From Algoriphagus marincola DSM 16067 (GTDB lineage Bacteria; Bacteroidota; Bacteroidia; Cytophagales; Cyclobacteriaceae): a stretch of 64,000 nt of DNA. Shown here piece by piece: positions 16,188-23,852 of the stretch. A model generated the notes under the pieces. It did no database searches. It had not been told where the DNA came from and saw nothing but the letters and a program-made list of their open reading frames with translations. The stretch's first letter is position 1; each line of letters begins with the position of its first letter. The stretch is taken from NCBI RefSeq assembly GCF_000429405.1, contig NZ_KE386897.1, positions 194,031-258,030 of the forward strand, written 5' to 3'. Position numbers and translations under genes: made by a program.

Positions 16188-16682
16188 ATGATGAAAGTAG
16201 CAGAAAAGCCAACAACGATACAGGATCCTCATTGTGAGGCTCCCAACTTGCGAAAGCACGAAGATAAAGGACTAGAATTGCTGAAATACTTGATTTTGGG
16301 TGTTCTTTTCGGAATTGTCTTTGTCAAAGCAGAGATTATTTCCTGGTTTCGAATTCAGGAAATGTTCAGACTTCAGTCCTTCCACATGTATGGAGTGATA
16401 GGATCAGCAGTGGTGACGGGGATTATCTCGATTCAAATCATCAAGCGTTTTAATATAAAAACCATCCATGGTGAGACTATCAATATTCCAAATAAGGAAT
16501 TTAGAAAAGGGCAGGTGATCGGAGGATTTATCTTCGGATTAGGCTGGGCCTTGACCGGAGCATGTCCAGGGCCATTGTTTGCTCAGATAGGTAGTGGATA
16601 TACCGTGATTTTGGTTACTTTGATTTCTGCCTTGGCTGGAACTTGGGTTTACGGAAAGTTTGCCGATAAGCTTCCGAATTAA
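16188..16682 (+). CDS. DUF6691/YeeE-YedE partner membrane protein
   Basis: A 164-residue integral membrane protein, the second half of the split YeeE/YedE pair. After a polar N-terminus of ~28 residues (with PHCEAP) there are four predicted helices; the signature LGWALTGACPGPLFAQIGSG near residue 125 holds the conserved cysteine. Together with the preceding gene it would rebuild a full-length YeeE-type channel for thiosulfate or related sulfur compounds. The 7-base gap argues for translation from the same message. A terminator follows, ending the sulfur cluster. Confidence 0.88.
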   Translation: MMKVAEKPTTIQDPHCEAPNLRKHEDKGLELLKYLILGVLFGIVFVKAEIISWFRIQEMFRLQSFHMYGVIGSAVVTGIISIQIIKRFNIKTIHGETINIPNKEFRKGQVIGGFIFGLGWALTGACPGPLFAQIGSGYTVILVTLISALAGTWVYGKFADKLPN

Positions 16683-16698
16683 ACCAGCAAAGAATTAG

Positions 16699-16730
16699 AG
16701 GCCGTTGTTTAGTAAGCAGCGGCCTTCTTA
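16699..16730 (+). terminator. Hairpin terminating the sulfur cluster
   Basis: A 9-bp stem AGGCCGTTG/CAGCGGCCT (one G-U pair) with a 9-base loop and a short T-rich tail, starting 17 bases after the stop of the DUF6691 gene. Confidence 0.65.
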
Positions 16731-16880
16731 CATTCAAGCAGTCAATAAGATAGCTTTCCTTCAGATGTAGCTGTGGAATTAAACTTGAAAATTCCTTGCT
16801 AAAAATATGGGAAAGCCTTTTGCAAAATTGAGAAAGGTCTTACTTTTGCAAACCGAAACAGAGATATTTGTCTCGGTTGA

Positions 16881-16952
16881 ATAGAGGAGTGGCAGAGTGG
16901 TCGTCCCGATAGCTATCGTGGAGCGGCGATTTTGGAAACATCTCAATCTAAT
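16881..16952 (+). pseudogene. Degenerate tRNA-Ser copy (5' fragment)
   Basis: The first 23 bases (16881-16903) repeat exactly the 5' end, including the D arm, of the intact tRNA-Ser 70 bases downstream (16951-16973). The following bases contain a CCCGATAGCTATCG palindrome and a loop-like TTTGGAAAC that recalls a GGA serine anticodon, but no T arm or acceptor partner. It reads as a truncated tRNA gene copy. Confidence 0.6.
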
Positions 16953-17037
16953 AGAGGAGTGGCAGAGTGGTCGATTGCGGCGGTCTTGAAAACCGTTGTA
17001 CCGCGAGGTACCGGGGGTTCGAATCCCTCCTCCTCTG
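16953..17037 (+). tRNA. tRNA-Ser (anticodon UGA)
   Basis: An 85-nt class II tRNA. The acceptor stem AGAGGAG/CTCCTCT pairs perfectly; the D arm is GGCAGAGTGGTCG; the anticodon stem GCGGT/ACCGT encloses the loop CTTGAAA with anticodon TGA at 16987-16989; the long variable arm TACCGCGAGGTA forms a hairpin; the T arm has TTCGAAT between GGGGG and CCCTC; the discriminator base is G at 17037. CCA is not encoded (GCAT follows). It decodes UCA and related serine codons. A terminator hairpin follows. Confidence 0.97.
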
Positions 17038-17043
17038 CATTAG

Positions 17044-17077
17044 AAAACCAGTTCAAATAAAATGGACTGGTTTTTTT
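17044..17077 (+). terminator. Terminator after tRNA-Ser
   Basis: An 8-bp stem AAACCAGT/ACTGGTTT ending in seven T residues, starting 7 bases after the tRNA. Confidence 0.88.
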
Positions 17078-17187
17078 GTTTCTATAATATTGGAAATGGT
17101 GTGGAGGGATGAGAACCCCTGGTTTTGAAATCGACTGAAAGGAGATTCGCGAGGGGCTGTGCGGCATGCCTGCGCGTATGAGCAATA

Positions 17188-17235
17188 CCTCCTCCTCTGC
17201 AAGGAAAAGCCTTTTCGCATCGCGAAAGGGCTTTT
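17188..17235 (+). pseudogene. tRNA-Ser 3'-end fragment with its own terminator
   Basis: CCTCCTCCTCTGCA (17188-17201) repeats the last 14 bases around the 3' acceptor end of the intact tRNA-Ser (17026-17039). It is followed at once by a terminator: stem AAAAGCCTTTTCGC (17205-17218) pairing with GCGAAAGGGCTTTT, then T. The preceding ~100 bases do not fold into a tRNA. Confidence 0.5.
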
Positions 17236-17237
17236 TG

Positions 17238-17643
17238 CATTTAAAACACCAACCTTGCTTGAGCGTATGGGATTGCAGGAAGCCCAAATCGAACGATTGA
17301 GTAGGCTTTTCTTTTGTCACTCCCCATAAAAGGGATCCCCTTAGTCAATCCCGGAAAGTCTGTTTTTTATTTCGAGTCATTGGGTCTACCCTGCAATCCG
17401 GCCTCTCGCTAAAAATCATTCATTCGCTTGAAGCAACCTTATGTTCAAGATATTTGTGATTTGCTGATTGTAGAGGAGCTATTGAAAATAAAGCAACAGG
17501 ATCCCGATAGAGCGGGATGGGTAGGATAGATCAAGAGAAATAGCCATGGCTATTTCTGATTGGTGGTGAGGGAAAGATAATTGTTTTTTGCAACTTAGGT
17601 ATTACAAACCTTAAATGTATGTCTCTACATTATCTCTATACCT
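17238..17643. other. Gene-free stretch with two palindromes
   Basis: About 400 bases without a supportable gene between the tRNA region and the GH2 gene. It contains a hairpin ATCCCG-ATAGAG-CGGGAT (17501-17518) and a perfect 22-base palindrome centred on GCCATGGC (17536-17557). The last 80 bases are AT-rich and should hold the GH2 promoter, but no convincing -7 box was recognised. Confidence 0.6.
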
Positions 17644-19458
17644 ATGCGAATCTTATTAATGACTTTTTTTCTTTTGGGTTCCTTTCTCGTGTATTCTCAG
17701 TCTGCACGCCTGACCACTCCCTGGACTTCAAAAGTTGACTCCAAAGCGCCGCTTCCAGAATATCCAAGGCCACAACTGGTAAGAACGGAATGGCAAAATC
17801 TAAATGGACTATGGGATTATTCCATCTTACCAAAGGGAGTACTACCAGAGACTAGTTTTACAGACAAAATCACGGTTCCTTTTCCGGTGGAATCTTTTTT
17901 ATCAGGAGTTCAAAAAGAAGTAGGTCCTGAAAATGAACTCTGGTATGAAAAGTCTTTTGATTTGACTCTTTCGACCAAAAACAAAAGGATTTTATTGCAT
18001 TTTGGGGCTTCTGACTGGGAAACAGAGGTTTGGGTAAATGATCAGCCAGTAGGAACCCATCAGGGCGGATACGATTCTTTTTCCTTCGATATCACTTCTC
18101 AATTGAATTCCGGCAAAACCCAGAAAATCCGGGTCCGCGTTTGGGATCCCAGTGATTCAGGGCCTCAACCCCGAGGAAAACAAGTCAAAGAGCCCAAAGG
18201 AATCTGGTACACACCAGTCACGGGAATTTGGCAAACGGTTTGGTTGGAGAATGTGCCGGAAAGCTATATTTCAGGTATCTACTCCAATACTGATTGGGAA
18301 GGGGGACTCCAAGTTTTTTATCCTGAAGTCATACAAGCTAAAGCCGAGCAGGAAGTGGAAGTGATTGTTTTTGACGGAGAGCAAGCTGTTGGTTCCTTTC
18401 GGGGCAAGCCCAACACACCTTTGCCGGTAAAGTTGGCAGCTCCCAAGGCTTGGTCACCTGATTCTCCATTTTTGTATCAAGTATCCCTTAGATTATTTGA
18501 AGGAAATGAGCTAATCGAGGAAGTAAAATCTTATGCCGCATACAGGGATGTCCGAATGTCAAAAACACCGGATGGCTTTCAGCGGATTTTTTTGAATGGC
18601 AAGCCACTTTTTCAATATGGTCCTTTGGATCAGGGATGGTGGCCAGATGGATTATACACCGCACCCACGGATGAAGCCTTGCTTTTTGATATTGAAAAAA
18701 CCAAGGAAATGGGATTCAATATGATCAGAAAGCATGTCAAAGTTGAACCTGCCCGATGGTATTTTCATGCAGACAGATTGGGTATGCTGGTCTGGCAGGA
18801 CATGCCTAGTGGGGACATGGGAAATCGTTGGGAAGTCCGTCCTGGTATCATTCGGGAGGGAGTTGAAAAGGTAAGAACACCTGAATCCGAAGCAATTTTC
18901 AAGACGGAATGGCAGGAAATCATCAATGAGTTTAAGTTTTTCCCATCCATCGTGGTATGGGTTCCATTCAACGAAGCTTGGGGCCAATTCAAAACCAGTG
19001 AAATAGTTAATCTGACACGAAAGTTGGATCCGAGTAGATTGATTAACTCGGCTTCTGGAGGCAACTTTGAAATGGAAGGTGCTTCGGTGGTCGGAGATAT
19101 TCTTGACTTGCACAATTATCCTGATCCAGTAATGCCCGATCCGAACATATTTGGTGAAAAATCGATCATGGTTTTGGGGGAATTTGGAGGCTTGGGCCTT
19201 CCGATAGAGGGACATACCTGGCAGCAAAAAGATAATTGGGGGTATCAGAGTTTTTCTTCGGTTGGGGAGTTAAAGGCAAGATATTCCGGAATGATTAAGG
19301 ATTTGGCTGGATACATTCCTAGAGGTTTGGCTGCTGCAATTTACACTCAGACCACCGACGTGGAAATAGAAACCAATGGATTGATGACCTATGACCGTCA
19401 GATCATAAAAATCCCAGTAGAAGAGCTGAAAAATATGCATGAAAAGCTCTATAAGTGA
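17644..19458 (+). CDS. Glycoside hydrolase family 2 protein
   Basis: A 604-residue exported glycosidase with a signal peptide (MRILLMTFFLLGSFLVYSQS). Domain order is that of GH2: a jelly-roll sugar-binding domain (about 45-200; NLNGLWDYS, FGASDWETEVWVN), an immunoglobulin-like domain (about 205-300) and a TIM barrel from ~310. The acid/base glutamate is Glu-444 in VWVPFNEAWGQF and the nucleophile is Glu-513 in MVLGEFGG. GH2 includes beta-galactosidases, beta-glucuronidases and beta-mannosidases; the specificity is not readable from sequence alone. It lacks the large C-terminal domain of LacZ. It stands alone, with no SusC/SusD pair nearby, so it is not in a recognisable polysaccharide utilisation locus. 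Confidence 0.9.
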   Translation: MRILLMTFFLLGSFLVYSQSARLTTPWTSKVDSKAPLPEYPRPQLVRTEWQNLNGLWDYSILPKGVLPETSFTDKITVPFPVESFLSGVQKEVGPENELWYEKSFDLTLSTKNKRILLHFGASDWETEVWVNDQPVGTHQGGYDSFSFDITSQLNSGKTQKIRVRVWDPSDSGPQPRGKQVKEPKGIWYTPVTGIWQTVWLENVPESYISGIYSNTDWEGGLQVFYPEVIQAKAEQEVEVIVFDGEQAVGSFRGKPNTPLPVKLAAPKAWSPDSPFLYQVSLRLFEGNELIEEVKSYAAYRDVRMSKTPDGFQRIFLNGKPLFQYGPLDQGWWPDGLYTAPTDEALLFDIEKTKEMGFNMIRKHVKVEPARWYFHADRLGMLVWQDMPSGDMGNRWEVRPGIIREGVEKVRTPESEAIFKTEWQEIINEFKFFPSIVVWVPFNEAWGQFKTSEIVNLTRKLDPSRLINSASGGNFEMEGASVVGDILDLHNYPDPVMPDPNIFGEKSIMVLGEFGGLGLPIEGHTWQQKDNWGYQSFSSVGELKARYSGMIKDLAGYIPRGLAAAIYTQTTDVEIETNGLMTYDRQIIKIPVEELKNMHEKLYK

Positions 19459-19690
19459 ATGATGGATGACTGGTAGGAAGGTATGAATTCTTATGTCCGA
19501 GCCTTTGAAAGGCTATCATCCAAATCTGTTGAGGGGGATTGAACTAGATTGAATCAAGTCCTTAATTTTTTTGCCTAAATGGAGTAGCTTGAACTTCTTT
19601 AGTCATCTGGATATTTTAAAATCAAGAGGCAGATTACTTCTTTTTGGCTTAGAATTTCACTAAACTAATAAGAAAGCAATCTAAAAATCT

Positions 19691-19948
19691 ATGCCTGTCA
19701 AACAAAAAACTCAAGAAATAGCGAAGTATCTTTTATCTCTTTTTTTCTTTCTGCCTCTTCTTGCTTATTCGCAAAATCAGCCAGGAATTCCAAAGCCAAG
19801 CGGTCCCATTGATCTAAATGATACTTCAGATCTGGTTATCTACATTATCATTCCTGGGATCATCCTGATCGTTTTTCTTGTGTTTCGGAAAAGAATTTTC
19901 AAAATAAAAGAAGAGAAGCAAGAAGGAAGGGAGGAGAAAGGAGACTAA
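19691..19948 (+). CDS. Small membrane protein of unknown function
   Basis: An 85-residue protein with two hydrophobic segments: an N-terminal signal-like stretch (residues ~13-27, ending LLAYSQNQPG) and a transmembrane helix (about 48-65, VIYIIIPGIILIVFLVFR) followed by a highly charged tail rich in Lys and Glu. This suggests a short periplasmic loop anchored by one helix with a cytoplasmic tail. I do not recognise a characterised family. It stands alone between the GH2 and peroxiredoxin genes; the 232 bases before it hold no evident gene. Confidence 0.65.
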   Translation: MPVKQKTQEIAKYLLSLFFFLPLLAYSQNQPGIPKPSGPIDLNDTSDLVIYIIIPGIILIVFLVFRKRIFKIKEEKQEGREEKGD

Positions 19949-20081
19949 TATTCATTGAGTTTTGTCCCAAAGCTTCGCCTGTTTTCATCCATTTTAAAAA
20001 AAATGCAATTCTTACAAACTTTTTCGATCTAACTTTTGTCTATTACCCTATAAAATCTATAGACTTTAAATAAAAATAATT

Positions 20082-20717
20082 ATGGCATTACGACTAGGAG
20101 ATGAAGCTCCGAATTTTACAGCAGAAAGTACGGAAGGTACCATTAACTTCCATGAATATCTAGGTGACAGTTGGGGAGTGCTATTCTCTCACCCAGCTGA
20201 TTTTACGCCAATTTGTACCACGGAATTGGGAGCTGTCTCAAGATTGAGAGATGAGTTCTCCAAGCGAAATGTAAAAGTGATTGCTTTAAGTGTGGATGGT
20301 TTGGAAAGTCATAAAAGTTGGATTGGTGATATCAACGAAACTCAAAATACGGCTGTGAACTTTCCCATTATTGCCGATGAAGACAAGAAAGTATCCACGC
20401 TCTATGATATGATTCACCCAAATGCGAATGAGAGTTTCACAGTTCGTTCGGTTTTTGTCATCGGCCCGGATAAGAAAATCAAATTGACCATCACCTATCC
20501 TGCAAGCACAGGGCGAAACTTTGATGAACTGCTCCGTGTGATTGATTCCTTGCAGTTGACAGCAAATTACAGCGTGGCAACTCCAGCTGACTGGAAAGAA
20601 GGGGAGGATGTGGTCGTTTCACCTGCGATCAAGACGGAAGACATTCCAGCTAAATTCCCGAAAGGTCATCGAGTAATCAAGCCTTATTTGAGAATGACTC
20701 CACAACCGAACAAATAA
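20082..20717 (+). CDS. 1-Cys peroxiredoxin, Prx6 type
   Basis: A 211-residue cytoplasmic peroxidase. The peroxidatic cysteine is Cys-45 in HPADFTPICTTELG, the TTELG context being that of the Prx6 subfamily. The C-terminal extension beyond the core (about 160-211, NYSVATPADWKEGEDVVVSP) is also typical of Prx6, and no classic resolving cysteine is present. RSVFVIGPDKKI closes the thioredoxin-like core. It reduces hydrogen peroxide and organic peroxides using an external thiol. A TAACTTTTG stretch ~45 bases upstream could be part of its promoter. A terminator follows. The gene is convergent with the histidine kinase gene and functionally separate. Confidence 0.93.
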   Translation: MALRLGDEAPNFTAESTEGTINFHEYLGDSWGVLFSHPADFTPICTTELGAVSRLRDEFSKRNVKVIALSVDGLESHKSWIGDINETQNTAVNFPIIADEDKKVSTLYDMIHPNANESFTVRSVFVIGPDKKIKLTITYPASTGRNFDELLRVIDSLQLTANYSVATPADWKEGEDVVVSPAIKTEDIPAKFPKGHRVIKPYLRMTPQPNK

Positions 20718-20743
20718 TTCCGTCAGCAATTGGATCTTATTGG

Positions 20744-20776
20744 AAAGGCAGCACTTAAGATAGAGCTGCCTTTTTT
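20744..20776 (+). terminator. Terminator after the peroxiredoxin gene
   Basis: A 9-bp stem AAAGGCAGC/GCTGCCTTT with a 12-base loop and a T run. Confidence 0.9.
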
Positions 20777-20816
20777 GTTGCGGGTTTTTCGCTATTAGAT
20801 TTTATTGAGAAACCGG

Positions 20817-22169
20817 CTACTTGAAGATTAGACTAAAAACCGTTCGCTTGTCTTGCTCAGACTCTACGATCAAACTGCCCCGATGCAGATTCATTATTTG
20901 ACGGGAAATTGCCAAGCCAATTCCTGACCCGGTCTTTTTGGTGGTGTAAAAAGGCACAAATATTCGTTCCAAAGCCTCTGGCACAATACCCGGTCCATGA
21001 TCTTCGACTTCAATCCGGATACCCATATCTCCTTGTGAAACACCCCGAAGGATGATCTGTCTGTCGGCAAGTTTCTGCATGGACTCAGAGGCATTTTTTA
21101 TCAGATTGATCAATATCATCGATATCTGATCCCGATCACATTGTATTTCCAGCTCTTTGGGATGAAGCTCTGTTTTGACAAAAACATTCTGAGACTTGAG
21201 CTCTTCTTTCATGAGGCTGAGCACATTTTCAAAAAGATCCTGAACCCGAACCAGTTCCTTTTCAGGAATGGGGATATTGGTGTAATCCCGATAAGCATTG
21301 ACAAAATTCACAAGCCCTTTACTTCGGTTGGAGATGGTATCCAATCCCTCTTGGATATCCTGGAATCCATCCTTTTTGATCAGCATTCCCTCTTTTTGCA
21401 CATAGCTGTCTTCATCTAGTATGGTTCGAAGGGATTCGACTAGGCTGGAAATGGGCGTGATGGAATTCATAATCTCGTGGCGGAGCACCTTGGTAAGATT
21501 TTGCCAGGCTTCCAGCTCATTGGATTGTAATTCTGCATTGATATTTTGGAGTGAAAGCAAAGTCCAGCTTTGACCGCCCATCTTCAAAGCAGTGGTTTGG
21601 ATGATTAAATGTAGGTTTGAATTGACCTTATGGGAGATTCGTTGACCGGGTTTGATCTCCATGACTTCCTTCAAAAGCTTTGTGGAAAGCTTTCCCAAAT
21701 CACTGATATCCCGAAACTGAGGGATCTGAAGCAAGTGCTTGGCGGCATTATTGATGACACCGATTTTGCCTTCAGCATTGAAAGAAATGATTCCTGTATT
21801 GATGTGTTGAATGATTACTTGCAGGAAAAGCATCTGCTCCTCTTTTTCAGCACGGGTTTGCTTGAAGACTTCCATCACCTCATTGAAAGCCATATTAACC
21901 TCTCGAAAGGAGTTCCCCATTTTGCTATCTGAGGTAAAGGAGCTTGAAAAATCAGCAAACCGGATGGAGTCAAGGAAGCGTGCTAATTTTTGGTTGATCG
22001 AGTTTACGTAATAAATCATCTCACCGACGATTCCTGCTACCATAATTCCCAAAATTGCGGGAGCAAGCAGCAGGCCTTGACTAAAGTAGAGCCAAAGTCC
22101 CAAAAAAATACAGGTAGTAATGAGAAGGATCCGGAAGGTGATCCCCACGGAAAATCGCCTATAGACCAT
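20817..22169 (-). CDS. Sensor histidine kinase of the exporter regulon (NtrB/NtrY/AtoS-like)
   Basis: A 450-residue inner-membrane sensor kinase. Two closely spaced helices (about 13-31 and 34-54) leave almost no periplasmic loop, so the signal is probably sensed in the membrane, from a partner protein or in the cytoplasm. A HAMP-like linker, a PAS-like domain (about 115-210), a DHp domain with phospho-acceptor His-231 in VLRHEIMNSITPI, and a HATPase domain follow (N box DQISMILINLIKNASESM, G1 box EDHGPGI, F box FVPFYTTK, G2 box GSGIGLAIS). It would phosphorylate the response regulator whose gene ends 11 bases inside this one, so the two are translationally coupled. The pair is divergent from the ABC exporter locus it probably controls. 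Confidence 0.92.
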   Translation of the reverse strand: MVYRRFSVGITFRILLITTCIFLGLWLYFSQGLLLAPAILGIMVAGIVGEMIYYVNSINQKLARFLDSIRFADFSSSFTSDSKMGNSFREVNMAFNEVMEVFKQTRAEKEEQMLFLQVIIQHINTGIISFNAEGKIGVINNAAKHLLQIPQFRDISDLGKLSTKLLKEVMEIKPGQRISHKVNSNLHLIIQTTALKMGGQSWTLLSLQNINAELQSNELEAWQNLTKVLRHEIMNSITPISSLVESLRTILDEDSYVQKEGMLIKKDGFQDIQEGLDTISNRSKGLVNFVNAYRDYTNIPIPEKELVRVQDLFENVLSLMKEELKSQNVFVKTELHPKELEIQCDRDQISMILINLIKNASESMQKLADRQIILRGVSQGDMGIRIEVEDHGPGIVPEALERIFVPFYTTKKTGSGIGLAISRQIMNLHRGSLIVESEQDKRTVFSLIFK

Positions 22170-23547
22170 ATTTTTCCAATCTTCTGTAAAGCGAGGATCG
22201 CGTCAAACCCAGTTCCTCAGCCGCTCGTGTGATATGTCCGTTGTGCTTTTGCAGTGCTTTTCGGATGAGGATTCGCTCCACATCTTCAATATTCAGGTGC
22301 TCCAAACTCACATTTTCTTCGGATTTCTCGGGCTGTCCCATTTTTTGCAAAAACAAATCCTCGGGCTGAAGCACATTGTGATTGCTCATGATGACCGCGC
22401 GCTCGATACTATGCTGCAGTTCCCGGATATTTCCCGGCCAATGATACTTCGTCATCCTCTTGATTAGGGGTTCAGAGGCTTTTCGGATGTCTTTGTTGTA
22501 TTTTTTTGAATAAAAATTAATGAAGTGGTCCGCCAACAATGGGATATCCTCTACTCTTTCCCGAAGTGGGGGAAGTTGGATTTCGATGGTATTGATTCGA
22601 TAGAGTAAATCCTGTCGGAAGCTATTATCATACACCATATTGTGAATGGGCATATTGGTAGCCGAAATCAGGCGGATATTGACTTCCACAGGCTTATTTG
22701 CACCCACACGGGTAACTTGTCGATTTTGGAGAGCTGCCAAAAGCTTAGCTTGAAGGGGTAGGGGAAGGTTACCGATCTCATCCAAAAATAGAGTTCCTTT
22801 ATGAGCCTGCTCAAAACGCCCTGCCCGGTCCTCCTTGGCATCGGTGAAAGACCCTTTTTTATGCCCAAAAAGCTCTGATTCAAATAGCGTTTGGGTGATA
22901 GAACCCAAATCCACTCCTACAAAAGCTTCTCGACTTCTTCGGGAGTTTCGGTGAATAGCTCTGGCAATCAACTCTTTTCCCGTTCCGTTTTCTCCAAGAA
23001 TCAACACATTGGCATCGGTAGTAGCCACCCGTTCGATCGTTTCGAAGACTTTTTGCATGGCCGGGCTTTGGCCGATGATATCCTTGAATTTATTGTCAAT
23101 ATCCTGTTGAAGGGTAGTTTTCTGATCTTTTAGGAGGTTGACCTCAAGTTTTTTCTGGCGAAGTTGAAGGGCAGAATTCAGTGTAGCAAGTAGCCGCTCA
23201 TTTTCCCAAGGCTTCAAGACAAAGTCCGTCGCGCCTTCTTTGATGGCTTTGACGGCAAGATTGACATCACCGTAGGCTGTGATTAAGACCACGACAGCAG
23301 ATGGGTCAAGTTCCAAGATTCGATCCAGCCAATAGAAGCCTTCCTGTCCCGAGCTCACGTCCTTTGTGAAATTCATATCCAATAAAATCACATCATAATT
23401 TTCATTATGTGTGAGAATTGGTAAAAGATCAGGGTTGGTTTCGGTATCTACTTGGGCAAAGTGTCTTTTAAGAAAAATCTTGGCAGCCTTTAGCAGGTCT
23501 TCGTTGTCATCTACAATGAGAATTTTACCGATTCGTTGCTCTTCCAT
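22159..23547 (-). CDS. NtrC-family sigma-54-dependent response regulator
   Basis: A 462-residue bacterial enhancer-binding protein with three domains. Receiver: acidic pocket VDDNED, phospho-acceptor Asp-57 (VILLDMNF), and LKPW. AAA+ domain: Walker A GENGTGKE (185-192), the sigma-54 contact loop GSFTDA (232-237) in place of the canonical GAFTGA, Walker B GTLFLDEIGN (251-260), and the arginine finger region. C-terminal Fis-type helix-turn-helix: NGHITRAAEELGLTRSSLYRRLEKYGL. It would bind enhancer sites and activate sigma-54 RNA polymerase. Repeated enhancer-like sites next to sigma-54-like promoters occur in six intergenic regions of the neighbouring exporter locus, including directly upstream of this gene, which makes those genes its likely targets. 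Confidence 0.94.
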   Translation of the reverse strand: MEEQRIGKILIVDDNEDLLKAAKIFLKRHFAQVDTETNPDLLPILTHNENYDVILLDMNFTKDVSSGQEGFYWLDRILELDPSAVVVLITAYGDVNLAVKAIKEGATDFVLKPWENERLLATLNSALQLRQKKLEVNLLKDQKTTLQQDIDNKFKDIIGQSPAMQKVFETIERVATTDANVLILGENGTGKELIARAIHRNSRRSREAFVGVDLGSITQTLFESELFGHKKGSFTDAKEDRAGRFEQAHKGTLFLDEIGNLPLPLQAKLLAALQNRQVTRVGANKPVEVNIRLISATNMPIHNMVYDNSFRQDLLYRINTIEIQLPPLRERVEDIPLLADHFINFYSKKYNKDIRKASEPLIKRMTKYHWPGNIRELQHSIERAVIMSNHNVLQPEDLFLQKMGQPEKSEENVSLEHLNIEDVERILIRKALQKHNGHITRAAEELGLTRSSLYRRLEKYGL

Positions 23548-23628
23548 ACATCTTGTGGTTTTTGTGGTAGGCGGTATAAAGTTCTAAAAGCTTGCCGAAA
23601 ATTTCACTTTTGATCAAAATTCTGAAAA

Positions 23629-23654
23629 TGGGCGAATCCGAACAATTTTGGCCA
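23629..23654 (+). promoter_or_regulatory. Secondary, degenerate enhancer-like site upstream of the adaptor
   Basis: Three 6-base half-sites spaced by 4 bases: TGGGCG, CGAACA, TGGCCA. Only the middle one is perfect against TGTYCG/CGRACA, but the 6-4-6-4-6 phasing matches the stronger site 86 bases downstream. It lies in the 305-base gap shared by the regulator and adaptor genes and may serve autoregulation. Confidence 0.45.
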
Positions 23655-23714
23655 TTTTTTCTCAATATCGACTTTTTGAATTGAAAATCTATTCGCTTCG
23701 CTTTTGAAAGGGAT

Positions 23715-23740
23715 TGTTCGCTGGCGGACGAAAATGTTCG
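23715..23740 (+). promoter_or_regulatory. Enhancer-like triple half-site A (adaptor operon)
   Basis: TGTTCG, CGGACG and TGTTCG separated by 4-base spacers (CTGG, AAAA). The same pattern with the same CTGG and AAAA spacers recurs at 51022-51047. The first half-site ends 84 bases before the -24 GG at 23804. Confidence 0.75.
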
Positions 23741-23802
23741 AGTTGGAATTTGCCTTTTTCCTCAAAAACCCATCAAAAAGCTTCTAAGCCAAGATTTTTC
23801 CA

Positions 23803-23820
23803 TGGCATAACCTTTGGCAT
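23803..23820 (+). promoter_or_regulatory. Sigma-54-like promoter A (adaptor operon)
   Basis: TGGCATAACCTTTGGCAT: a -24 TGGCAT followed by TTTGGCA in the -12 region. GG to GC spacing is 11 rather than 10 bases, so this is the least canonical of the set, supported by its distance from the enhancer-like site. It lies 33 bases before the adaptor ATG. Confidence 0.5.
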
Positions 23821-23852
23821 AAGATGGACAGCCTCAAAAAGGCCAACACACA

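Noticed and set aside
16943..17320. A 125-codon open frame on the minus strand
   Set aside because: It is the antisense of the tRNA-Ser and its terminators; the EEEGFEPPVPRGT-like peptide is a well-known false translation of serine tRNA genes.
18652..19227. A 191-codon minus-strand frame inside the GH2 gene
   Set aside because: It lies wholly within a gene with intact catalytic motifs, and its product has no recognisable family features.
17644..19458. GH2 gene as part of a polysaccharide utilisation locus
   Set aside because: No SusC/SusD pair, hybrid sensor or other glycosidase is adjacent; the GH3 gene is 42 kb away.
19495..19505. A single TGTCCG upstream of the small membrane protein gene
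   Set aside because: An isolated half-site with no partner half-sites and no sigma-54-like promoter at the expected distance.
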